Positions 56,401 to 63,587 of a DNA stretch of 64,000 bases are shown here, piece after piece; positions within the stretch are counted from its first letter, which is position 1; every line of letters starts with the position of its first letter. The stretch is from assembly GCF_001544835.2 (NCBI RefSeq), contig NZ_FCNX02000007.1, positions 186,001 to 250,000 on the forward strand, read 5' to 3'. This DNA comes from Caballeronia fortuita (lineage in GTDB: Bacteria > Pseudomonadota > Gammaproteobacteria > Burkholderiales > Burkholderiaceae). The position numbers and the translations under genes are program-made. The notes below the pieces were generated by a model, which worked only from the letters and a program-made list of their open reading frames with translations, ran no database searches and was not told the DNA's origin.

Positions 56401-59400
56401 GAACTGAGCGCCGTCGAGGTGGAGGCCGACAGCGAGCTCATGCCCGTGGACAGCGAGCTCACGCCCGTCGACAGCGAAGTGATCGCCGTGGAGGTCGAAG
56501 CCGACAGCGAGCTCATGCCAGTCGACAGCGAGCTAAGACCCGTCGAAGTCGAAGCCGACAGCGAGTTCAGACCCGTCGACAGCGAGCTCACGCCTGCCGA
56601 CAGCGAGCTCATGCCCGTGGACAGCGAACTGATACCCGTGGAGGTCGACGCCGACAGCGAGTTCAGACCCGTCGACAGCGAACTCACGCCCGCGGACAGC
56701 GAACTCATACCCGTGGACAGCGAGCTGATACCCGTCGAGGTCGAGGCCGACAGCGAGTTCAGACCCGTCGACAGCGAGCTCACGCCTGCCGACAGCGAAC
56801 TCACGCCTGCCGACAGCGAGCTGATGCCCGTCGAGGTCGAGGCCGACAGCGAGCTCATGCCCGTGGACAACGAACTCACGCCGGTCGACAGCGAGTTGAT
56901 TGCCGTGGAGGTCGAAGCCGACAGCGAGCTCATGCCAGTCGACAGCGAGCTCACGCCGCTCGACAGCGAGCTGATCGCCGTGGAGGTCGAACCAGACAGC
57001 GAACTCATGCCCGTCGACAGCGAACTCACGCCTGCCGACAACGAACTGACACCGCTCGACAGCGAACTGATGCCTGCAGAAGTCGAAGCCGACAGCGAGC
57101 TCATACCCGTGGACAGCGAACTCACGCCTGCCGACAGCGAACTCACGCCTGCCGACAGCGAACTGACGCCGGTCGACAGCGAACTGATCGCCGTGGAAGT
57201 CGACGCCGACATCGAGCTGATGCCTGAGGACAGCGAGCTGATACCCGTGGACAACGACGAGACGCTGGAGGACAGCGAGTCGAAGTTGCCGTTCGAGTTC
57301 GAGAGAGCCGTCGACATCGAGTTGATGCTCGTCGAGGTCGAGCTCGACAGCGAGCTCAACTGGCCGAAGTTCACCGCGTCGTACTGGCTCGCACCGTCAG
57401 CCACGTTCGTGAGCTTGACCGGCGCATGGCCCGAACCGCCGAGCGTGACCTTCGAGTGCGTCGAGTCGTCGTACATCACGGCATTGGCCAGGCCCGTGGA
57501 CAGCGAGTTCACCGCCGTCGAGGTCGAAGCCGACAACGTGCTGATGCCCGTGGACAGCGAGTTCACGCCTGTGGACAGCGAGCTGATGCCCGTGGACAGC
57601 GAGTTGATGCCCGTCGAAGTCGAAGCCGACAGTGAATTGATGGCCGTGGAGGTCGAGGCCGACAGCGAACTGATACCCGTGGACAGCGAACTGATGCCCG
57701 TGGAGGTCGAGGCCGACAGCGAACTAATACCCGTCGACAGCGAGCTGATGCCCGTGGAGGTCGACGCCGACAGCGAGCTGATGCCTGCCGACAGCGAGCT
57801 CACGCCTGCCGACAGCGAGCTGACACCCGCCGACAGCGAGCTGATGCCCGTCGAGGTCGACACCGACAGCGAGTTCAGACCCGTGGACAGCGAGCTGACG
57901 TTGGTCGACAGCGAACTCACACCGGCCGACAGCGAGCTGATGCCCGTGGAGGTCGACGCCGACAGCGAGTTCAGACCCGTCGAGAGCGAGCTTACGCCTG
58001 CGGACAGCGAACTGACGCCGGCCGACAGCGAACTCACACCCGCCGACAGCGAGCTCATGCCCGTCGAAGTCGAAGCCGACAGCGAACTGATACCCGTGGA
58101 CAGCGAGCTGATGCCCGTCGACAGCGAGCTGATCGCCGTGGAGGTCGAAGCCGACAGCGAGCTGATACCCGTCGACAGCGAACTCACGCCCGTCGACAGC
58201 GAGCTGATCGCAGTCGAAGTCGAGGCCGACAGCGAACTCATGCCCGTGGACAACGAACTCACGCCTGCCGACAGCGAACTCACGCCGGCGGACAGCGAGC
58301 TGACACCCGTGGACAGCGAGCTGATGCCCGCGGAGGTCGAGGCCGACAGCGAGCTCATGCCCGTGGACAGCGAACTGATACCCGTGGACAACGACGTGAC
58401 GCTGGAGGACAGCGAGTCGAAGTTGCCGTTCGAGTTCGAGATGGCCGTCGACATCGAGTTGAAGCCTGCCGAGGTCGAGCTCGACAGCGAGCTCAACTGG
58501 CCGAAGTTCACCGCGTCGTACTGGCTCTTGCCACCAGCCACGTTCGTGAGCGTCACCGGCGCATGGCCAGAGCCACCCAGCGTGACCTTCGAGTGCGTCG
58601 AGTCGTCGTACATCACGGCGTTGCTCAAGCCCGTGGACAGCGAGTTCAACGCCGTGGAAGTCGAAGCCGACAGCGAACTGATGCCCGTAGACAGCGAGTT
58701 CACGCCTGTGGACAGCGAGCTGATACCCGTGGACAGCGAGCTGATGCCCGTGGAGGTCGAAGCCGACAGCGAGCTGATTGCCGTGGAGGTCGAAGACGAC
58801 AGCGAGCTCATGCCCGTCGAGAGCGAACTGATGCCCGTCGAGGTCGAAGCCGACAGCGAGCTCATGCCGCTCGACAGCGAGCTGATGCCCGTGGAGGTCG
58901 AGGCCGACAGCGAGCTCATGCCCGTGGACAACGAACTCACGCCCGTCGAAAGCGAACTGATCCCAGTCGAGGTCGAAGCCGACAGCGAGCTCATGCCAGT
59001 CGACAGCGAGCTCACGCCGCTCGACAGCGAGCTGATCGCCGTGGAGGTCGAGCCAGACAGCGAGTTAAGACCCGTCGACAGCGAACTTACGCCTGCCGAC
59101 AACGAACTGACGCCGCTCGACAGCGAGCTGATGCCTGCCGAGGTCGAAGCCGACAACGAGTTCATGCCCGTGGACAGCGAGCTTACACCTGCGGACAGCG
59201 AGCTCACGCCAGCCGACAGCGAACTCACGCCGCTCGACAGCGAGCTGATCGCCGTGGAAGTCGACGCGGACATCGAGCTGATGCCTGAGGACAGCGAGCT
59301 GATACCCGTGGACAGCGACGAAACGCTGGAGGACAGCGAGTCGAAGTTGCCGTTCGAGTTCGAGACAGCCGTCGACAATGAGTCGATGCTCGTCGAGGTC

Positions 59401-62400
59401 GAGCTCGACAGCGAGCTCAATTGACCGAAGTTCACCGCATCATACTTGCTTGCACCGTCCGCCACATTGGTGAGCGTAACCGGCGCATGGCTCGAACCGC
59501 CCAGCGTGACCTTCGAGTGCGTCGAGTCGTCGTACATCACGGCATTCGCCACACCCGTGGACAACGAGTTCAATGCCGTCGAGGTCGAAGCCGACAGCGT
59601 GCTCATGCCCGTCGACAGCGAATCGACGCCGCTCGCTGCGGTGCTCAGGCCCGTCGACACCGAGTTGATACCCGTAGACGTGGACGTAGACAGACTGTTC
59701 AGGCCGCTATCGGCTGTGCTGATGCCGGTAGAAAGGGAGCTGACGCTGCCGGACACGGACGCGGACAGCGAATTGATGACGTCGCCGCTCGCGGTAGAAG
59801 CTGCCGTCGACAACGAATTCAGTCCCGTCGACACGGACGACGACAGCGACGTCAGCTGCCCGAAGTTCACCGCATCGAGCTTGCTTGCGCCGTCGGCCAC
59901 GTTCGTAAGCTTCACCGGTGCATGGCCCGTGCCGCCCAGTGTCACGGAAGAATGGGTCGAATCGTCGTACATCACCGCATCCGCCAACACCGTCGACAGG
60001 CTGCCGACCGCGCTGTTCGTGGTGCTGAGACCGGTGGCCAGAAGGCCGACCCTGCTGTTGGTTGTGCTCAGGCCTGTCGACAGCGAATTCACCGTGCTCG
60101 AGAGCGACGTAACGTTGCTGTTGGTCGTGCTGAGGCCGGTCGACAGGCTGCTGATGGCGCTGGTCGCCGTGCTGAGACCCGACGACAACGAACTGACGCC
60201 GCTCGACATCGACGAGGAAAGCGTCACCTGGCTGGCCGAAAGGCTATCGACATTGCTGTTCGTCGTGCTCAAGCCTGTCGACAGCGAACTTACGACGCTG
60301 CCGGTCGTGCTCACACCGGTGGAGAGTGAACTCACCGTCGAGGACAGGCTCGTGACGTTGCTATCGGTCGTGCTCAGCCCCGTCGACAAGCTGTTCACTT
60401 TGCTGTTTGTCGTGCTGAGGCCGGCAGACAGGCTGCTCACAGAACTGTTGGTCGCGCTCAAGCCCGTGGAGAGCGAGGCGATACCGGTAGATGCCGAGGT
60501 CGACAGCGTGCTCATGCCGGTCGAAAGGCTGGTGACCTTGCTGTTCGTGGTGCTCAGGCCGGTCGACAGGCTATCCACCTTGCTGCTCGTGGTGCTGAGG
60601 CCAGCGGAAAGGCTGCTGACCGCGCTGTTGGTCGTGCTGAGACCTGTGGACAACGAAGTTACCGTGCTGGACAACGAGCTTACCGTGCTGTTGGTCGAGC
60701 TCAGACCCGTCGACAGACTATCGACGTTGCTGTTGGTCGTGCTCAGACCGGTCGACAGGCTATCCATCTTGCTGCTCGCCGTGCTCAGACCCGTCGAGAG
60801 GCTATCCACCTTGCTGCTTGCCGTGCTCAGGCCGCTCGACAGCGAACTGACGCCGGTCGAAGTGGAGGCCGACAAAGACGACAGGCTGGTGGAAAGCGTG
60901 CCCACCGTACTGTTCGTGGTGCTCAGCCCCGTAGACAGGCTGTTCACCTTGCTCGTGGTCGAACTGAGGCCGGTGGACAGGCTGCTGACTACGCTGTTGG
61001 TCGTGCTTAACCCGGTCGACAGCGAACTCACGCTGCTCGACAGACTCGAGACATTGCTGCTGGTCGTGCTCAAGCCGGTGGAGAGACTGTCAACCTTGCT
61101 GCTAGCCGTGCTTACGCCGGTCGAGAGCGAACCGACGGTGCTATTGGTTGTGCTCAGTGCCGTGGACATGCTGTTCACACCCGTGGACATGGAACTGACC
61201 ATGCTGTTCGTGGTGCTCAGACCCGTCGACAAGGAACTGACCGTGCTCTTGGTGGTGCTCAAACCGGTAGACAACGAACTGACCGTGCTGTTGGTCGTGC
61301 TAAGTCCGGTGGACAGGCTGTCTACCTTGCTGCTGGTCGTGCTCAGACCGGTCGACAGCGATGTGATGCCCGTGGAAGCGGACGATGACAGCGAACTCAG
61401 GTCTGTGGACAGACTAGTTACCGTACTGCTGATCGTGCTTACGCCGGTGGATAGAGAATTCACCGTGACCGCGGTTGTGCTCAGGCCGGTAGAGAGACTG
61501 TCCGCTTTGCTGCTGACCGTGCTGAGCCCCGTGGAAAGGCTGTTCGTCTTGCTGGTCGCCGTGCTAAGGCCGGTGGAGAGGCTGCTGACGGAGCTGTTCG
61601 CAGTGCTCAAACCGGTGGAAAGGGATCCGACACTGGTCGAGACCGATGCTGAGAATGTCGAGAAGCCGCTGGACAGGCTATCGACGTTGCTCGTCGTGGT
61701 GCTCAGAGCGGTCGACAGGCTCGACACCACAGTATTGGTGTTATTCAGACCTGTCGACAGTGAGCTCACCGCGCTGTTGGTCGTGCTCATGCCAGTCGAC
61801 AGTGAATTCACCGCGCTGTTGGTCGTGCTCAAACCGGACGACAGCGAGCTCACCGCACTGACGGTGCTGCTCAAGCCGATCGAGAGCGAACTCACCGCGC
61901 TGTTGGTCGTGCTCAGACCTGTCGAAAGCGAACTGACTGCGACGTTAGTCGTGCTCAGACCAGAGGAAAGGGAACTCACCGCGCTGTTGGCAGTGCTCAA
62001 GCCGGTCGAGAGGCTCGTCACCGAACTGGTAACAGTACTCAAACCCGTTGAAAGACTGCTTACCGAGCTATTCGTGGTGCTCAGACCCGTGGAGAGACTA
62101 TTGACCGATCCGTTCGCGGTGCTGACGACGCTCGACAGGCTTCCCACAGCGCTGGTTGTCGTGCTGACAACCGTGGACATGCTGTCAACCTTGCCCGAGA
62201 TCGTACTCAGGCTGATCGAGACACTGCTCACCATGCCGCTGGCAGTGCTCAGCCCAGTGGAAAGGGAGCTCAGCCCGACCGAAACTGACCCGGACAACGT
62301 GCTCAATCCCGTGGAGGCAGACGTGGAAAGCGAACTGAGGCTGGTGGACAGACTCGTCACCTTGCTGCTGGTAGTACTCACCGTGGTAGATAGCGAACTT

Positions 62401-63206
62401 ACCGTGGTCGACATCGACGCCACCGACGTCGACATAGACCCGGTGATAGTCGAAGTGGTCGTCGAGAGGCTGTTCCACGCCGTCGACATTGAATTGATGG
62501 CGGTCGAGGCGCTGGTTGAGACCGAATTTAGGCCGGTGGACAACGAAACAACAGCGGTAGACATGCTCGCCGTTGCGCCAGCCACGCCAGCCGACATTGA
62601 ACTGACCGCCGTAGACATCGACGTGAAGCCGTAGTTGATCGTCGAGACGGTAGTGCTCACCGAACCTGAGAGAGATGCCAATTGCCCGAAATTAACCGCA
62701 TCCGAGGCTGCTACGCCGTTGGCTACATTGCTCAGGATGCCACCAGAGAACGAGGTCGTTGGGGCATTGAATACAAGGTTCGCCGCTTGCATCTTAATGT
62801 TACCGTCGGCACCGACAGTGATGTAGTTGGCGCCGTCGCCCGCTATCACCACTCCGGTCAGCGTCCCGCCCCCGATGGTCGAACAGTCAGACGGATTGGT
62901 TGTAGTTCCTGACGAATTGAACCCATAACCTGACGCGCCGGTACACGCCGACATACCGACTGCCCAAGCACTCGAGCCACCAAAGAGTAGAGCAACGGAA
63001 GCGCCGATCCCGGCCGCTTTGCGTACTACACTCTTCGGACCAATGTCCTCACATTGAGCGACGAATGCGTTTAGCGCTTCCTGACCGACTTCCAGATTGC
63101 ATACCGCGCCACCGGCATTTTTCTTGCCGCACGCCATTGCCGTCTCAGCGACTGCGACGAACGTCCCTACTTTCTCATTCCAGATACTGCGGTATGACTT
63201 GTTCAT
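53430..63206 (-). CDS. Giant trimeric autotransporter adhesin (YadA/Hia family), 3258 aa
   Basis: Surface adhesin predicted to form a homotrimer secreted by its own C-terminal barrel (type Vc). Order of parts: extended signal peptide 1-82 (MNKSYRSIWNEKVGTFVAVA, hydrophobic stretch, cleavage after SSAWA); an N-terminal domain about 83-195; a Ser/Thr-rich coiled-coil stalk about 195-2880 with five linker modules; a YadA-like head about 2890-3130 with repeats such as NSIAIGGNASATAENAVALG and GAVAIGAGSHATADDSVALG and necks ending VATVGQLKE and LVNVNQLNDAV; and the anchor about 3165-3258 (GMQGAVTDVGRNAYSGIAAA, ending YGANASYRW, terminal aromatic). The ATG at 63206 is chosen because it starts the ESPR; a longer frame to 63314 is not protein-like. 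The 9.8-kb frame is unbroken. The head being near the membrane end and not only at the tip is notable. Confidence 0.95.
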   Translation of the reverse strand: MNKSYRSIWNEKVGTFVAVAETAMACGKKNAGGAVCNLEVGQEALNAFVAQCEDIGPKSVVRKAAGIGASVALLFGGSSAWAVGMSACTGASGYGFNSSGTTTNPSDCSTIGGGTLTGVVIAGDGANYITVGADGNIKMQAANLVFNAPTTSFSGGILSNVANGVAASDAVNFGQLASLSGSVSTTVSTINYGFTSMSTAVSSMSAGVAGATASMSTAVVSLSTGLNSVSTSASTAINSMSTAWNSLSTTTSTITGSMSTSVASMSTTVSSLSTTVSTTSSKVTSLSTSLSSLSTSASTGLSTLSGSVSVGLSSLSTGLSTASGMVSSVSISLSTISGKVDSMSTVVSTTTSAVGSLSSVVSTANGSVNSLSTGLSTTNSSVSSLSTGLSTVTSSVTSLSTGLSTANSAVSSLSSGLSTTNVAVSSLSTGLSTTNSAVSSLSIGLSSTVSAVSSLSSGLSTTNSAVNSLSTGMSTTNSAVSSLSTGLNNTNTVVSSLSTALSTTTSNVDSLSSGFSTFSASVSTSVGSLSTGLSTANSSVSSLSTGLSTATSKTNSLSTGLSTVSSKADSLSTGLSTTAVTVNSLSTGVSTISSTVTSLSTDLSSLSSSASTGITSLSTGLSTTSSKVDSLSTGLSTTNSTVSSLSTGLSTTKSTVSSLSTGLSTTNSMVSSMSTGVNSMSTALSTTNSTVGSLSTGVSTASSKVDSLSTGLSTTSSNVSSLSSSVSSLSTGLSTTNSVVSSLSTGLSSTTSKVNSLSTGLSTTNSTVGTLSTSLSSLSASTSTGVSSLSSGLSTASSKVDSLSTGLSTASSKMDSLSTGLSTTNSNVDSLSTGLSSTNSTVSSLSSTVTSLSTGLSTTNSAVSSLSAGLSTTSSKVDSLSTGLSTTNSKVTSLSTGMSTLSTSASTGIASLSTGLSATNSSVSSLSAGLSTTNSKVNSLSTGLSTTDSNVTSLSSTVSSLSTGVSTTGSVVSSLSTGLSTTNSNVDSLSASQVTLSSSMSSGVSSLSSGLSTATSAISSLSTGLSTTNSNVTSLSSTVNSLSTGLSTTNSRVGLLATGLSTTNSAVGSLSTVLADAVMYDDSTHSSVTLGGTGHAPVKLTNVADGASKLDAVNFGQLTSLSSSVSTGLNSLSTAASTASGDVINSLSASVSGSVSSLSTGISTADSGLNSLSTSTSTGINSVSTGLSTAASGVDSLSTGMSTLSASTSTALNSLSTGVANAVMYDDSTHSKVTLGGSSHAPVTLTNVADGASKYDAVNFGQLSSLSSSTSTSIDSLSTAVSNSNGNFDSLSSSVSSLSTGISSLSSGISSMSASTSTAISSLSSGVSSLSAGVSSLSAGVSSLSTGMNSLSASTSAGISSLSSGVSSLSAGVSSLSTGLNSLSGSTSTAISSLSSGVSSLSTGMSSLSASTSTGISSLSTGVSSLSTGMSSLSASTSTGISSLSSGMSSLSASTSTGISSLSTGMSSLSSSTSTAISSLSASTSTGISSLSTGISSLSTGVNSLSTGISSLSASTSTALNSLSTGLSNAVMYDDSTHSKVTLGGSGHAPVTLTNVAGGKSQYDAVNFGQLSSLSSSTSAGFNSMSTAISNSNGNFDSLSSSVTSLSTGISSLSTGMSSLSASTSAGISSLSTGVSSLSAGVSSLSAGVSSLSTGMSSLSASTSTAISSLSTGVSSLSTGISSLSASTSTAISSLSTGISSLSTGISSLSASTSTGMSSLSAGVSSLSAGVSSLSAGVSSLSTGLNSLSASTSTGISSLSAGVSSLSTNVSSLSTGLNSLSVSTSTGISSLSAGVSSLSAGVSSLSAGISSLSASTSTGISSLSTGISSLSASTSTGISSLSTGISSLSASTSTAINSLSASTSTGINSLSTGISSLSTGVNSLSTGISTLSASTSTAVNSLSTGLANAVMYDDSTHSKVTLGGSGHAPVKLTNVADGASQYDAVNFGQLSSLSSSTSTSINSMSTALSNSNGNFDSLSSSVSSLSTGISSLSSGISSMSASTSTAISSLSTGVSSLSAGVSSLSAGVSSLSTGMSSLSASTSAGISSLSSGVSSLSAGVSSLSTGMSSLSGSTSTAISSLSSGVSSLSTGMSSLSASTSTAINSLSTGVSSLSTGMSSLSASTSTGISSLSAGVSSLSAGVSSLSTGLNSLSASTSTGISSLSTGMSSLSAGVSSLSTGLNSLSASTSTGISSLSTGMSSLSAGVSSLSTGLNSLSASTSTGLSSLSTGMSSLSASTSTAITSLSTGVSSLSTGMSSLSASTSTALSSLSTGVDSLSTGLNSLSASTSTGISSLSAGVSSLSAGVSSLSAGVSSLSTGLNSLSSSTSTGISSLSTGVSSLSAGVSSLSAGVSSLSTGLNSLSASTSTGISSLSTGVSSLSAGVSSLSAGVSSLSAGVSSLSAGVSSLSAGVSSLSAGVSSLSTGLNSLSASTSTGISSLSTGVNSLSTGVSSLSTGLNSLSTSTSTAINSLSASTSTGISSLSTGLNSLSTNVSSLSASTSTGINSLSTGVSSLSASTSTALNSLSTGLSNAVMYDDASHSKVTLGGSGHAPVTLTNVADGASQYDAVNFGQLSSLSASASTGINSLSTGISSLSTSTSTGISSLSTGVSSLSASTSTAISSLSTGVSSLSVSTSTAISSLSTGVSSLSTGISSLSTSTSTAISSLSTGVSSLSSGISSLSASTSTAVSSLSTGINSLSTGVSSLSTGMSSLSVSTSTAISSLSTGVSSLSTGISSLSASTSTAVSSLSTGIDSLSTGISSMSTSTSTAISSLSTGISSMSASTSTAISSLSTGIDSLSTGISSLSTSSSTGISSLSTGIDSLSTGISSLSTGISSLSTGFSSLSTSISTGISSLSTGVSSMSTTISSMSTTISTVIDDVTSMSTSISSINGGKGIKYFHANSILIDSSATGKNSIAIGGNASATAENAVALGTNAVADQANTVSFGNATDKLRITNIANGIDDSDVATVGQLKETSLYKEGTNGLPKTAVTFDTKADGSTDYSSITLGGQNGTAIHNVADGVAPTDLANKEQLDALSSQIAHVAVGDDPMFAADGNRATEAAVASGTHATASGAGAQATGANSVAQGAGALASGVGAVAIGAGSHATADDSVALGASSVADRSNTVSVGSVGNERQITNVAKGEQGTDLVNVNQLNDAVAQSNSYTDSVVNGMQGAVTDVGRNAYSGIAAATALAMIPNIDQDKTVSLGVGGATYQGYAAAAVALNLRVTQNLVLKAGAGSTRNGTVYGANASYRW
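54560..59850 (-). repeat. Adhesin stalk, type B: mixed 7- and 11-residue coiled-coil units
   Basis: DNA repeat with a 21-bp basic period coding SSLSTGV-type heptads (hydrophobic at positions 3 and 7), interrupted by 33-bp units coding SSLSASTSTGI-type 11-mers. The order of 7s and 11s varies along the stalk. An uninterrupted run of six SSLSAGV heptads lies at about 55945-56075. The copies differ mainly at synonymous positions. Confidence 0.9.
55486..59982 (-). repeat. Five copies of a linker module inside the adhesin stalk
   Basis: Copies at 59853-59982, 59419-59547, 58496-58623, 57358-57486 and 55486-55613 (N- to C-terminal order). Each codes about 43 residues: NAVMYDDSTHSKVTLGGSGH, APVTLTNVADGASQ, YDAVNFGQL. 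The last part resembles the neck/HIM-type connectors of YadA-family adhesins. Spacing grows toward the C-terminus: about 0.4, 0.9, 1.1 and 1.9 kb. Confidence 0.9.
60000..62560 (-). repeat. Adhesin stalk, type A: 14-residue coiled-coil units
   Basis: DNA with a 42-bp period coding SSLSTGLSTTNSAV-type double heptads. Core positions are Leu3, Leu7, Thr10 and Val14. Copies are more diverged, in both DNA and protein, than the type B stalk. Occasional SSASTGI-type inserts occur. Confidence 0.88.
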
Positions 63207-63587
63207 AAACCGAATTGACCCACAAAAAAACGAGCGTCTTTTACAAAAACAAATGGAAACAACTTTGACCACCGCAGAGAATAGTGGGGAGCCCCCCCTC
63301 GATGAAGCGGACATGTCCTAAATTCACGCGGACTTTCACAAACCGTACGGATGCATTCCTGGATGCATCTTTTTCGGAAAAAACTTATTGAAACTATCTT
63401 ATTTAGGATGACCAACTAACCTGCCCTGGCAAACTGCAACTTCTATGACACTTCTTGCACCTTTTCAGCGAAAATCCGTCGGCTGCTATGAATAAAAGAT
63501 TCGGGAAACACAATACGCCATGTCTGATTTCTTAATCAGACATGGCGTCTTAGACCCTTCGATGAAGCGATAGCGGGCGAGCTACGC
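63207..63587. other. AT-rich leader between the adhesin and the DUF2827 gene
   Basis: About 380 bp without a gene I can support. It should hold the adhesin promoter; several AT-rich stretches (63360-63415) are candidates, among them TAAGAT on the minus strand, but no full -35/-10 pair is convincing. It includes direct repeats GGATGCAT at 63349 and 63361. Its base composition is clearly lower in GC than the core genes. Confidence 0.6.
63515..63548 (-). terminator. Probable terminator hairpin after the DUF2827 gene
   Basis: Perfect 15-bp stem ACGCCATGTCTGATT / AATCAGACATGGCGT with loop TCTT, 40 bp after the DUF2827 stop. The T-tract is poor on both sides, so it could instead be an mRNA-stabilising hairpin. 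Confidence 0.6.

Noticed and set aside
55537..59424. A 1295-codon open frame on the plus strand opposite the adhesin, with neat DSELTPVDSEL-type repeats
   Set aside because: It is the mirror of the type B stalk codons: the repeated Ser, Leu, Thr and Gly codons contain no stop in this antisense frame. It has no ribosome site, signal peptide or known domain, and it is broken exactly at linker modules.
54560..62560. Tandem repeats considered as a CRISPR array
   Set aside because: The repeats are contiguous, coding, in one frame and lack unique spacers; no cas gene is present.
59446..62634. A 1062-codon plus-strand open frame opposite the N-terminal stalk
   Set aside because: Same cause as above; its repeats only reflect the adhesin repeats read backward.
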